From assembly GCA_001464475.1 (NCBI GenBank), contig LNDX01000017.1, positions 1 to 64,000 on the forward strand: DNA of 64,000 nt, written 5' to 3'. Shown piece after piece: positions 49,060-58,079 of this stretch. The translations under genes were made by a program, and so were the position numbers. The notes beneath the pieces were generated by a model that did no database searches, had not been told where the DNA came from, and saw nothing but the letters and a program-made list of their open reading frames with translations. The stretch is from Flavobacteriaceae bacterium Ga0077528. Lineage in GTDB: Bacteria; Bacteroidota; Bacteroidia; Flavobacteriales; Flavobacteriaceae. Numbering within the stretch: position 1 is the stretch's first letter; each line of letters opens with the position of its first letter.

Positions 49060-49551
49060 TTATTTTTTAATTAAAACACCATCTGCCATGAAAGAATACT
49101 TTTTTTCTGGTGCAACAATGCTATCAATTGCTGCTTGTGATTTTCCTGCATCTTTTGCATATTCTTTCAAATCTTCAATTGAAGTTAGCTCTACAAAAGC
49201 TTTTCCGTTTACAACAACTTCACTTCCTGCTGCATTGAATGGCATGAAAAATCCGTAATCTTTAAATTTTACAAAGGCAGACTCGTCATTTCCTAAATCT
49301 AAATTCATCCAACAACCTTTCTTTTGGCAAACATCAACAATTTTAGATGCTACTTTTACTTGAAGTGTATCAGTTTCTTTCATTGTTTTATATTTCTCAA
49401 GAAGTTCTTCAGAGGAAATGGCTTTATCAGCTGTAATTTTATCACCAAATTCAGCATATGAAACTGGCTTTGCATCAACTTTCACTTCTTCATTTTTTTT
49501 ACAACTTACTAATGCTAATACAACAAATGCTGCGATAACTATTTTTCTCAT
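49060..49551 (-). CDS. DUF4920 lipoprotein, copy B
   Basis: The 163-residue paralogue has a lipoprotein signal (MRKIVIAAFVVLALVSCKKN, Cys 17) instead of the cleavable signal of copy A. It has the same core (VCQKKGCWMNLDLGNDESAF, VKFKDYGFFMPFNAAGSEVV, EYAKDAGKSQAAIDSI). The pair probably arose by tandem duplication and then took different anchoring. A minus-strand TAATTTTG (49575-49582) is a -7 candidate for the group. Confidence 0.8.
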   Translation of the reverse strand: MRKIVIAAFVVLALVSCKKNEEVKVDAKPVSYAEFGDKITADKAISSEELLEKYKTMKETDTLQVKVASKIVDVCQKKGCWMNLDLGNDESAFVKFKDYGFFMPFNAAGSEVVVNGKAFVELTSIEDLKEYAKDAGKSQAAIDSIVAPEKKYSFMADGVLIKK

Positions 49552-49792
49552 CTTGATTTAAATTTTAATTAGAACAAAATTAAGGAGTTTATTGTGATTT
49601 TTCATACTATTTTATGGATAAAATACATTAGTTGATAACATCAATAAATAGTGAATAAATAAATTTTGAAGGCAACTAATTCAATCTATTTTTTTATTAG
49701 TTTAGCAAAAACTAAATAACATTTAATTGCTTTTTATAAATAACTGAAAAACAATTATTTATAAATTTAATTAAAAAATAAACTTACATTAA

Positions 49793-50860
49793 ATGACTTT
49801 AAACAACACTATCGAAATCGATATAGTTAAAGCTTCATCGTCAAAAATTGCATCAGTAGATTTTGAAAAATTAACCTTTGGAAATATTTTCACAGACCAC
49901 ATGCTAATTTGTGATTTCAAAGATGGCGCGTGGCAAAAACCAATTATCACACCTTATGAACCTTTTTTAATAGATCCTTCTGCTAAAGTTTTTCATTATG
50001 GTCAAGCCATATTTGAAGGTATGAAGGCTTATAAAGATGTAAATGATGATGTTTGGTTGTTTCGTCCTGATGAAAATTTTAAACGTTTCAATAAATCTGC
50101 AAAAAGAATGGCAATGCCAGAAGTTCCTGAAAATATTTTCATGGAAGGCTTGAAAACTGTTGTAGATTTAGATAGAGAATGGGTTAAAAAAGGTCTTGGA
50201 AATACCTTATACTTAAGACCATTTATGATAGCTACCGGTCATGGAGTAATTGCACAACCGTCTAGCGAATATCGCTTTATGATAATTCTTTCTCCAGCAA
50301 AATCTTACTATTCTGGTGAAGTAAAAGTGATTATTGCGGAACATTATAGTCGTGCTGCAAATGGTGGAATTGGAGCTGCAAAAGCTGCTGGAAACTATTC
50401 GGCACAATTCTATCCAACGAAATTAGCTAACGAAAAAGGATACCAACAAATCATTTGGACTGATGATGCTACGCATACCAAACTTGAAGAAGCTGGAACC
50501 ATGAATGTTTTCATTAGAATAAACGATACTTTATATACAGCTCCAACAAGTGAAAGAATTTTGGATGGTGTAACTAGAAAAAGTTTAATTGAATTGGCTC
50601 AACGCGATGGATTGAATGTAGAAGTGCGTTCCGTATTAGTTGAAGAATTAGTAAATGCTGCCAAAGACGGAAGTTTGAAAGAAATTTTCGGAGCAGGAAC
50701 AGCTGCTGTTGTAAGCCCAATTGTAGCTTTCGCCTACCAAGGAACTGAATATCAATTGCCAAAAATTGAAAATTCTTTTGCTTCTCAATTAAAAGAAGAT
50801 TTAACTAAAATTCAGTATAAATTAGCTGAAGATACTTTTGGTTGGACAGTGAAGATATAG
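49793..50860 (+). CDS. ilvE: Branched-chain amino-acid aminotransferase
   Basis: The 355-residue class IV aminotransferase has KVFHYGQAIFEGMKAYKDVN, LYLRPFMIATGHGVIAQPSS, GGIGAAKAAGNYSAQFYPTK (around the PLP lysine), QIIWTDDATHTKLEEAGTMN and PTSERILDGVTRKSLIELA. This is the longer class II BCAT form with an N-terminal extension. It performs the final step of valine, leucine and isoleucine synthesis and their breakdown. The stop codon leads directly into a heptamer repeat tract. Confidence 0.95.
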   Translation: MTLNNTIEIDIVKASSSKIASVDFEKLTFGNIFTDHMLICDFKDGAWQKPIITPYEPFLIDPSAKVFHYGQAIFEGMKAYKDVNDDVWLFRPDENFKRFNKSAKRMAMPEVPENIFMEGLKTVVDLDREWVKKGLGNTLYLRPFMIATGHGVIAQPSSEYRFMIILSPAKSYYSGEVKVIIAEHYSRAANGGIGAAKAAGNYSAQFYPTKLANEKGYQQIIWTDDATHTKLEEAGTMNVFIRINDTLYTAPTSERILDGVTRKSLIELAQRDGLNVEVRSVLVEELVNAAKDGSLKEIFGAGTAAVVSPIVAFAYQGTEYQLPKIENSFASQLKEDLTKIQYKLAEDTFGWTVKI

Positions 50861-50915
50861 TGTTCAGTGTTCAGTGTTCAGTGTTCAGTGTTCAGTGTTC
50901 AGTGTTCAGTGTTCA
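50860..50915 (+). repeat. Heptamer satellite GTGTTCA after ilvE
   Basis: Eight perfect 7-bp units begin at the last base of the ilvE stop codon. The complement is the GAACACT unit seen at 15721-15761 and 17388-17432. Confidence 0.9.
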
Positions 50916-50934
50916 AAATTAAAACATCTATTAT

Positions 50935-50969
50935 AAAAAAAGCGATTTTCATTTGAAAATCGCTTTTTT
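50935..50969. terminator. Bidirectional terminator
   Basis: GCGATTTTCA and TGAAAATCGC form a 10-bp stem extended by A and T runs, between converging ilvE and aminotransferase genes. Confidence 0.8.
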
Positions 50970-50976
50970 GTTTTTA

Positions 50977-52464
50977 TTATATTTTAAACCAATTGTGAAC
51001 CATTTCTTTTTCTAAATGAGAGGCGTTTTTGTGAACAAACTCATTGCTTTTTCCGTTGTAAACATAATCTTTTTCCCATTCTTTGTGATTTTTTGCTAAC
51101 TCTTTTATACTATCACAAACAAATTTAATCTCTTCTGAAGTTGTTGTTGGATGTATAGACATTCTAATCCATCCTGGTTTTCTAATTAAATCACCAGAAG
51201 TTATCAAACAAACCAAATCACTTGAAGTTTCCTTATCAACATGGAGCAAATAATAACCATAAGTTCCGGCACAACTGCAACCTCCACGAGTTTGAATTCC
51301 GAATCGGTCATTCAATAATTTCACTCCTAAATTATAATGTAAGTCGTCAATATAAAACGAAATTACTCCTAACCTATCTTGATGTTCTTTTGCTAAAATC
51401 TTGATGTTTTCAATAGCTCCAAGTTCTTCAAATACATAATCAACAATTTCGTGTTCTCTATCCAAAATATTTTGAATACCCATTTTTTCTTTCAATTGAA
51501 TGGCCAAAGCTGTTTTAATCACTTGAAGAAATCCTGGCGTTCCACCATCTTCTCTATCTTCAATATTGTCAATATATTTATGTTCACCCCAAGGATTTGT
51601 CCAACTTACAGTTCCGCCACCAGGACAATCTGGAACACTATTTTTGTAAAGATTTTTATTAAAAACTAAAACACCAGATGTTCCAGGACCACCAAGAAAC
51701 TTGTGTGGAGAAAAGAAAATAGCATCCAAATAACTTTCTGAATCTTCTGGATGCATATTGATTTCAACATAAGGTCCAGAGCAAGCAAAATCTACAAAAC
51801 AAACACCATTATTCTGATGCATAACCTTTGCAACTTCATGATAAGGCGTTTTAATTCCGGTAACATTGGAGCAAGAAGTTATTGAAGCAATTTTGAAATT
51901 TCTGTCTTTATATTTATCCAAAAGGAGTTTCAAATTTTCAATTGAAAATAATCCATCTTCGTTGGCAGGAATAATTTCTACATCAGCAATGGTTTCCAAC
52001 CAAGAAGTTTGGTTAGAATGATGCTCCATATGAGAAATAAAAACTATAGGTTTCAATTCTTTTGGAATGGTAGTAAATTCTCTAATATTCTCTGGAAGTT
52101 TTAAACCCAAAATACGTTGAAACTTATTTACAACTCCAGTCATTCCTGTTCCAGTATTGATTAAGATATCATCATCTGTAGCATTTACATGATGCTTGAT
52201 GATGCTTTTTGCTTCATGATAAGCCATTGTCATCGCTGTACCTGAAATTGTAGTTTCTGTATGCGTATTGGCAACAAAAGGTCCAAAATCATTCATCAAC
52301 TTTTCTTCGATAGGTCGATATAATCTTCCGCTTGCAGTCCAATCAGTGTAAATAATTTTCTTCTTACCAAAAGCTGATTCAAACTCTTGATCAATTCCGA
52401 TGATATTATCTCGAAACTGTTGAAAATAAAGTTCTAAAGCTGTTGTAGTTTCCGTTGAAATCAT
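50977..52464 (-). CDS. Class V (cysteine-desulfurase-like) aminotransferase
   Basis: The 495-residue PLP enzyme contains IYTDWTASGRLYRPIEEKLM, EHHSNQTSWLE (catalytic His region), SCSNVTGIKTP, CFVDFACSGPYVEINMHPED and IFFSPHKFLGGPGTSGVLVF with the PLP lysine. The active-site cysteine region is RGGCSCAGTYGYYLLHVD. The length exceeds ordinary SufS, and the reaction (desulfurase, isopenicillin-epimerase-like or other) cannot be fixed. The start at 52464 is supported by a minus-strand TATATTTG at 52482-52489; the frame is open from 52503. Confidence 0.85.
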   Translation of the reverse strand: MISTETTTALELYFQQFRDNIIGIDQEFESAFGKKKIIYTDWTASGRLYRPIEEKLMNDFGPFVANTHTETTISGTAMTMAYHEAKSIIKHHVNATDDDILINTGTGMTGVVNKFQRILGLKLPENIREFTTIPKELKPIVFISHMEHHSNQTSWLETIADVEIIPANEDGLFSIENLKLLLDKYKDRNFKIASITSCSNVTGIKTPYHEVAKVMHQNNGVCFVDFACSGPYVEINMHPEDSESYLDAIFFSPHKFLGGPGTSGVLVFNKNLYKNSVPDCPGGGTVSWTNPWGEHKYIDNIEDREDGGTPGFLQVIKTALAIQLKEKMGIQNILDREHEIVDYVFEELGAIENIKILAKEHQDRLGVISFYIDDLHYNLGVKLLNDRFGIQTRGGCSCAGTYGYYLLHVDKETSSDLVCLITSGDLIRKPGWIRMSIHPTTTSEEIKFVCDSIKELAKNHKEWEKDYVYNGKSNEFVHKNASHLEKEMVHNWFKI

Positions 52465-52481
52465 TGCGTTTAATTTGTGTT

Positions 52482-52489
52482 CAAATATA
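52482..52489 (-). promoter_or_regulatory. -7 element TATATTTG of class V aminotransferase
   Basis: The minus-strand match lies 18 bp before the ATG at 52464 and downstream of the alternative start at 52503, which argues for the shorter protein. Confidence 0.5.
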
Positions 52490-52531
52490 CGGATTTTTGA
52501 CAATTAATTAGCAAACTAAAAAATGATGAAA

Positions 52532-54139
52532 CTAGTTGTTTTTCAATTTGATATCATTTAAAATCCATTCCATTTCTGGATCTTTATTTTCAATTTTATC
52601 TTTCAATGTCGGAATAACTTCTTGGTGTGGAAAAATACCTCTACCAAAAACAGTAGTCTTGTTAGTTGTGCCAATATCCATAAGACCAACTCTAAGGTAT
52701 AAATTTGAATTGGGTAGCTTCAAAACTGGCAATAATCCGGCAACAGTAGAATTGAAAGCACCTCCAGTTTCCTCTCCAACAAAAGTGACATCCTTGTTTT
52801 CTTTCAAAGCTGCCGAAACCAAACAAGCTGCCGAAAAGCTATTTCCATTAATCAAAACATAAATCTTACCCGAAAAATGATTGGTTTTATTTTGCTGTTT
52901 TTTAGAACCAACCAATGAATAAGTATAAGTTCCGTCATTATTTTTCTTTGTTCTCAAAGAAGAAAACGCCATATAAAATGGATATCCAATTGCCGCAAAT
53001 GGATAAGAGATTTTTGGGATTTTATCAAACATTCCCAATTTCCACAAACTTGTTTTAGAAACTACTTGAGCTGGTTCAAGCATTTGAAAATCTTTATTTG
53101 TTAAATAAGAATATAAATCGACAGCATCAGCAACTCTTCCTCCAGGATTATTTCTTAAATCTAAAACTAGAGTTTTTACATTTTTCTGCTTAAGGTTTTC
53201 AAAAACTATATCGTAAGCTTTTCTAAATTTACCTTTAGAAAAATCTTTAATCTTCAAAACAGCAATACTACTATCTTTAGATACAAAAGTTAACTTTTTA
53301 CTGAAACTTTTAGTGGTTTCATCATATCCAAAAATTCTCTTATCCTTTTTACTATCAACAACTTTCTTTTCTGTTTTTGGATTTGTTTCTGTTACTTTGG
53401 GTGTTGTTTCAGTTTTCTTAACCTTCTCTTTTTTTTCTGCCTTTAAACGACTTACAACTACTTCTTTCAAGGAGTCATTTTGCCTAAAAACATAATATAA
53501 ACTATCATTAATACCTATTTCGTTGGTCAAATAAGTTGAAAATCGTTTTGAAAAAGCTCTTTTTAAATAAGTTTTATTTAAACCATCAGAAGCATATGTT
53601 TTTCTATATTTATTATGAAGTTGTTGCGGCGTAATGGAATTTATACTTACAACTTCTGCACCAGAAACAATACCTTTTTGTTTAGATTTATTTTTTAAAA
53701 CATACAATTTATCATTCATCCATTCGAAGTCAAATTGTGATAATGGACCTGTTCCAGATTTAGCTAATCGCTTTTGTTGCTTTTTACTAATTCTCTTTGA
53801 TGGTGATGACATACTCATGTGTCCTTGCTTAACCGAAGCAACAACTGGACTAATAAGCAAGAAAAAATCTTGACTTGAAATTGGTTTGTTTAATACATTT
53901 CTAATACTATCAAACTTTCTATTCAATTCTTCTTTAGAAATGTAGGTGTATAAATTAGGATGGTATTTTTCTAATTTTCGTTGAACGAAATTTACATCTT
54001 GTATTAAATCCTTTTCAGAAATTGGTTGTGCTAGTCTTTTGTTATACTCCTCAACAGAAACACAACTGAAAGACACTATTGAAACTAAAATTCCAACAAA
54101 CAAACTAAAATAAAAATTACTAAATTGACTAAACTTCAT
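52532..54139 (-). CDS. S41-family (C-terminal processing-type) peptidase lipoprotein
   Basis: The 535-residue protein starts with a lipoprotein-like signal (FSLFVGILVSIVSFSCVSVE). The tail-specific protease core has KTLVLDLRNNPGGRVADAVD and LINGNSFSAACLVSAALKEN (catalytic Ser in GNSFSA), then VTFVGEETGGAFNSTVAG. A lysine/threonine-rich insert (about residues 225-255, KVTETNPKTEKK) interrupts the domain ahead of the catalytic part. It probably cleaves envelope proteins. A minus-strand TATATTTG at 54170-54177 is a likely promoter element. Confidence 0.85.
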   Translation of the reverse strand: MKFSQFSNFYFSLFVGILVSIVSFSCVSVEEYNKRLAQPISEKDLIQDVNFVQRKLEKYHPNLYTYISKEELNRKFDSIRNVLNKPISSQDFFLLISPVVASVKQGHMSMSSPSKRISKKQQKRLAKSGTGPLSQFDFEWMNDKLYVLKNKSKQKGIVSGAEVVSINSITPQQLHNKYRKTYASDGLNKTYLKRAFSKRFSTYLTNEIGINDSLYYVFRQNDSLKEVVVSRLKAEKKEKVKKTETTPKVTETNPKTEKKVVDSKKDKRIFGYDETTKSFSKKLTFVSKDSSIAVLKIKDFSKGKFRKAYDIVFENLKQKNVKTLVLDLRNNPGGRVADAVDLYSYLTNKDFQMLEPAQVVSKTSLWKLGMFDKIPKISYPFAAIGYPFYMAFSSLRTKKNNDGTYTYSLVGSKKQQNKTNHFSGKIYVLINGNSFSAACLVSAALKENKDVTFVGEETGGAFNSTVAGLLPVLKLPNSNLYLRVGLMDIGTTNKTTVFGRGIFPHQEVIPTLKDKIENKDPEMEWILNDIKLKNN

Positions 54140-54169
54140 AAAATATAATCGCTATTGACATCCAATTTT

Positions 54170-54177
54170 CAAATATA
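54170..54177 (-). promoter_or_regulatory. -7 element TATATTTG of S41 peptidase gene
   Basis: A minus-strand TAnnTTTG match 31 bp upstream of the start codon. Confidence 0.45.
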
Positions 54178-54251
54178 CATTTATTTGTTGTTTCATGTGA
54201 TTTTCATTAATATATTAACTTAATTCTAATAATAATTAGACAAAAAATCAG

Positions 54252-54259
54252 TAAATTTG
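54252..54259 (+). promoter_or_regulatory. -7 element TAAATTTG of selO
   Basis: A plus-strand TAnnTTTG match 19 bp upstream of the selO start codon. Confidence 0.5.
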
Positions 54260-54278
54260 TAATACAAACATACTATTA

Positions 54279-55844
54279 ATGCAATTAAAAATAAATAATA
54301 GATTTAGTGCTGAATTATCTGCCGATGTTAATGAAACTAATATCACCAGACAAGTACTAAATGCCTCTTTCTCTTATGTTACTCCAAGAATTCCTTCGAA
54401 TCCAAAACTAATTCATGCAACGAAAGAAGTTGCTCAAATGATTGGAATAACTGAAGATGAAATCACGTCTGTAGCTTTTTTAGACCTATTTTCAGGAAAA
54501 AAAACTTTACCAAATTCTCGTTCTTATGCTATGAATTATGCAGGACATCAATTTGGAAATTGGGCTGGACAATTAGGTGATGGAAGAGCTATTGTTTTAG
54601 GCGAAGTTAAATACAACAATCAAAATTGGATGTTGCAATTAAAAGGTGCCGGAAGTACTCCTTACTCTCGTCGAGCTGATGGATTGGCTGTTTTGCGTTC
54701 TTCTATTAGGGAACATTTATGTAGCGAAGCAATGCATTATTTGGGTGTACCAACTACGCGTTCACTTTCTCTAATCTCAACAGGCGATGAAGTTCTGAGA
54801 GATATGATGTATGATGGAAATGCTGATTATGAAAAAGGTGCTGTAGTTTGTAGAGTTGCTCCTACTTTTATACGATTTGGAAATTTTGAACTGTTTTCAG
54901 CACAAAACGATTTAGAAAATTTAAAAAAATTAGCCGATTTTACTATAAAATATTATTATCCAGAAATTACAACTGATGGTGTTGAAAAATACATTCAGTT
55001 CTTTCATAAAGTAGCCAATAAAACTCGTGAAATGATTATTCATTGGCAAAGAGTTGGATTTGTACACGGAGTGATGAATACTGATAATATGTCTATTTTA
55101 GGACTAACCATTGATTATGGTCCATACGGATGGCTAGAAGATTATAATCCCGATTGGACTCCAAATACAACCGACAGAGAACACAGAAGATATCGATTTG
55201 GTAATCAAGGAGATGTTGCTCTTTGGAATTTATTTCAATTAGCAAATGCACTTTATCCATTAATTGAAATAGCTGCTCCTTTGGAAAATGTTTTGAATGA
55301 TTTTCAAACCAAATACACGAAAGATTATGTTCAGATGATGCGAGATAAATTGGGTTTAAAAATTGTCTCAAAAGAGGATATCAAACTAATAGAAGAATTA
55401 GAAAATGTTTTAAAATTATCTGAAACAGATATGACTATTTTCTTTAGAGAGTTAAGTAGAATTAAAAAAGCGCACACGCCAGGTTGTGGAATTGCTATTA
55501 TTGATGATGCCTTTTACAAACCGGAAGAAATAAAAAAAAATATACTAGAAGATTGGGAGAAATGGTTTAAAAAATACATCAAAAGATTAAAAAGAGAATC
55601 CACAAGTGATGAAGATCGTAAACTAAAAATGGATGCTGTAAACCCAAAATATGTATTGAGAAATTATATGGCTCAAATGGCTATTGATGCAGCTAACAAA
55701 GATGATTTTAGCATTATTAAAGAGTTGCACGAATTATTAAAAAACCCATATCAAGAACAACCAAATTCAGAAAAATGGTATTCAAAAAGGCCTGATTGGG
55801 CAAGAGAAAAAATAGGATGCTCAATGCTCTCTTGTAGTTCGTAA
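54279..55844 (+). CDS. selO: Protein adenylyltransferase SelO
   Basis: The 521-residue pseudokinase-fold enzyme matches SelO/YdiU: YAMNYAGHQFGNWAGQLGDG, RAIVLGEVKYN, LQLKGAGSTPYSRRADGLAV, LRSSIREHLCSEAMHYLGVP, RVAPTFIRFGNFELF, HGVMNTDNMSILGLTIDYGP and RYRFGNQGDVALWNLFQLAN. It transfers AMP from ATP to protein hydroxyl groups in response to oxidative stress. The C terminus is CSMLSCSS, so cysteine occupies the place of the selenocysteine found in animal homologues. Ends at a strong terminator shared with glmM. Confidence 0.93.
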   Translation: MQLKINNRFSAELSADVNETNITRQVLNASFSYVTPRIPSNPKLIHATKEVAQMIGITEDEITSVAFLDLFSGKKTLPNSRSYAMNYAGHQFGNWAGQLGDGRAIVLGEVKYNNQNWMLQLKGAGSTPYSRRADGLAVLRSSIREHLCSEAMHYLGVPTTRSLSLISTGDEVLRDMMYDGNADYEKGAVVCRVAPTFIRFGNFELFSAQNDLENLKKLADFTIKYYYPEITTDGVEKYIQFFHKVANKTREMIIHWQRVGFVHGVMNTDNMSILGLTIDYGPYGWLEDYNPDWTPNTTDREHRRYRFGNQGDVALWNLFQLANALYPLIEIAAPLENVLNDFQTKYTKDYVQMMRDKLGLKIVSKEDIKLIEELENVLKLSETDMTIFFRELSRIKKAHTPGCGIAIIDDAFYKPEEIKKNILEDWEKWFKKYIKRLKRESTSDEDRKLKMDAVNPKYVLRNYMAQMAIDAANKDDFSIIKELHELLKNPYQEQPNSEKWYSKRPDWAREKIGCSMLSCSS

Positions 55845-55846
55845 AA

Positions 55847-55883
55847 AAACAAAACCCTGAACTATTTCAGGGTTTTGTTTTTA
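55847..55883. terminator. Bidirectional terminator between selO and glmM
   Basis: AAACAAAACCCTGA and TCAGGGTTTTGTTT form a perfect 14-bp stem around a 6-base loop. Confidence 0.85.
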
Positions 55884-55885
55884 AA

Positions 55886-57274
55886 TTATATTCTGGCAAC
55901 TGCTTTTATTTCATCAATAATTCTAAAAGCTAATTTATCAGCTTCAGCTTGAGTTGGAGCTTCTGTGTAAATTCTTATAATCGGTTCTGTATTTGATTTT
56001 CTTAAATGAACCCACTCTGTTGCAAAATCTATTTTTACTCCATCAATTGTATTGATTTCCTCATTTTTATATTTTTCAGTCATCGCAACTAAAATGGCAT
56101 CTACATCAATTTGAGGTGTCAATTCAATTTTATTTTTACTCATATAATATTGCGGATAACTTGCTCTTAGTTCGGCAACTGTTTTCTCTTGATTTGCCAA
56201 ATAAGTCAAGAACAACGCTACTCCTACCAAACTATCTCTTCCGTAATGTAATTCTGGATAAATGATTCCGCCGTTTCCTTCACCACCGATTATAGCATTT
56301 GTAGCTTTCATCAATTCCACCACATTTACTTCACCAACAGCACTTGCTTGATAACTTCCATTATATTTATTTGTAATATCTCTCAAAGCACGAGACGAAC
56401 TCATATTAGAAACCGTATTTCCTGGTGTTTTACTCAAAACATAATCAGCAATGGCTACCAAAGTATATTCTTCACCAAACATTTCGCCATCATTTGATAT
56501 AAAAGCCAATCTATCAACATCTGGGTCAACCACGATTCCGAAATCGGCTTTTTCTTCAACTACCAATTTACAAATATCACCCAAATGTTCTTTCAAAGGT
56601 TCAGGATTGTGCGGAAAATGACCATTTGGTTCGCAGTATAATTTTACTACTTCAACGCCCATTTGTTCCAATAAATTCGGAATCACAATTCCGCCTGTAG
56701 AGTTTACAGCATCTACAACTACTTTATATTTCTTAGTTTTTACCAAATCAGCATCAACCAAAGGCAAATCTAGTACTTCATCAATGTGAATATCCATATA
56801 AGAATCGTTGGTAGTGATTTCTCCTAACGAATCAACATCTACAAAATCGAATGCTTCTGCTTCTGCAATTTCAAGAATTTTTGCACCATCAGCACCATTT
56901 AAAAACTCACCTTTTTCATTCAATAATTTAAGTGCATTCCATTGTTTTGGATTATGCGAAGCCGTTAAAATGATTCCTCCATCCGCTTTTTCTAAAGGAA
57001 CTGCTACTTCAACTGTTGGTGTTGTAGAAAGTCCTAAATCGATAACATTTATTCCTAATCCGATTAATGTATTTTGAACCAAATTATGAATCATTGATCC
57101 TGAAATTCTGGCATCACGACCAATTACAACGGTTAGTTTTTCTTTTGAACTATTATTTTTCAGAAACGTTCCATAAGCTGAAGCAAATTTTACTGCATCA
57201 ACTGGAGTTAAATTATCACCTACTTTTCCACCGATGGTTCCACGAATTCCTGATATTGATTTTATTAAAGTCAT
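55886..57274 (-). CDS. glmM: Phosphoglucosamine mutase-type phosphohexomutase
   Basis: The 462-residue enzyme has the phosphoserine loop IILTASHNPKQWNALKLLNE (Ser 106), the metal loop VVDPDVDRLAFISNDGEMFG, the sugar-binding GEGNGGIIYPELHYGRD loop and the C-terminal phosphate-binding RKSNTEPIIRIYTEA. This combination fits GlmM, which makes glucosamine-1-phosphate for cell-wall precursors, though phosphomannomutase activity cannot be ruled out by sequence alone. A minus-strand TATATTTG lies at 57342-57349, so the message carries one arm of a 31-bp inverted repeat in its leader. Confidence 0.88.
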   Translation of the reverse strand: MTLIKSISGIRGTIGGKVGDNLTPVDAVKFASAYGTFLKNNSSKEKLTVVIGRDARISGSMIHNLVQNTLIGLGINVIDLGLSTTPTVEVAVPLEKADGGIILTASHNPKQWNALKLLNEKGEFLNGADGAKILEIAEAEAFDFVDVDSLGEITTNDSYMDIHIDEVLDLPLVDADLVKTKKYKVVVDAVNSTGGIVIPNLLEQMGVEVVKLYCEPNGHFPHNPEPLKEHLGDICKLVVEEKADFGIVVDPDVDRLAFISNDGEMFGEEYTLVAIADYVLSKTPGNTVSNMSSSRALRDITNKYNGSYQASAVGEVNVVELMKATNAIIGGEGNGGIIYPELHYGRDSLVGVALFLTYLANQEKTVAELRASYPQYYMSKNKIELTPQIDVDAILVAMTEKYKNEEINTIDGVKIDFATEWVHLRKSNTEPIIRIYTEAPTQAEADKLAFRIIDEIKAVARI

Positions 57275-57283
57275 TATTTTTTT

Positions 57284-57485
57284 GTTTAAAAGTTTATGAG
57301 TTTAAAAGTTTAAAAGTTTAAAAGTTAACTCATCTGAAATACAAATATAAAAAGTTATGATTTGGATTTCAATAAAACATTGAAAGATTTAATATATTTA
57401 CAAAACCATTATAAATACAAGAAGCGTTTTGATAGTAAGATGGATTCAAAACCATTTAAACTTTTAAACTCATAAACTTTTAAAC
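57284..57485. repeat. Perfect 31-bp inverted repeat flanking glmM/ACP-phosphodiesterase promoter region
   Basis: The arms are at 57284-57314 and 57455-57485 and are built from GTTTAAAAGTTTATGAG-type units. They lie 9 bp before glmM and 6 bp before the divergent gene, so both messages carry the same leader sequence next to the start codon. Confidence 0.85.
57342..57349 (-). promoter_or_regulatory. -7 element TATATTTG of glmM
   Basis: A minus-strand TAnnTTTG match about 70 bp upstream of the glmM start codon. Confidence 0.45.
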
Positions 57486-57491
57486 TATTTA

Positions 57492-58079
57492 ATGAATTTC
57501 CTCGCTCACATATACCTTTCTGGAAACAACGATTTGCTTAAAATTGGAAATTTTATGGCTGATAGTGTTCGTGGGCATCATTACTTAGATTATCCTGATG
57601 AAATTCGAAAAGGTATTCTTTTGCATCGTTATATTGACACTTTTACTGATGCTCATCCCATTTACAGAAAAAGTAAACATCGTTTACACGAAAAATATGG
57701 ACATTATTCTGGTGTGATTATGGACATTGTTTATGATCATTTTTTAGCTAAAAATTGGAACAACTATTCTGATGAAAAATTAGAAGATTACGCAGATAAA
57801 TTCTACAAATTACTTCAAGATAATTACAACATTCTAACAGAAAAAACGAAAGGAATGTTACCTTATATGATTTCTCGAAATTGGTTAGTAAGTTACGCGT
57901 CATTAGCTGGCTTAGAAATGATTTTGTTCCAAATGGATTATCGAACGAAACATCGCGCCAATATGCAAGAATCGATTGTAGAAGTTCAAGAATTTTATTC
58001 CGAATTTGAAGAAGAATTTACTTTGTTTTTTGAAGAATTACGAAATCATTGTGAAGAGAAATTAAAAGAATTAGAATGA
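57492..58079 (+). CDS. acpH: Acyl carrier protein phosphodiesterase (AcpH-type)
   Basis: The 195-residue protein has the AcpH/DUF479 pattern MNFLAHIYLSGNNDLLKIGN, FMADSVRGHHYLDYPDEIRK, GILLHRYIDTFTDAHP, SGVIMDIVYDHFLAKNW and AGLEMILFQMDYRT, with the His/Asp residues of an HD-like metal site. It removes the phosphopantetheine arm from acyl carrier protein. Its stop overlaps the next start by four bases (ATGA). Confidence 0.88.
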   Translation: MNFLAHIYLSGNNDLLKIGNFMADSVRGHHYLDYPDEIRKGILLHRYIDTFTDAHPIYRKSKHRLHEKYGHYSGVIMDIVYDHFLAKNWNNYSDEKLEDYADKFYKLLQDNYNILTEKTKGMLPYMISRNWLVSYASLAGLEMILFQMDYRTKHRANMQESIVEVQEFYSEFEEEFTLFFEELRNHCEEKLKELE

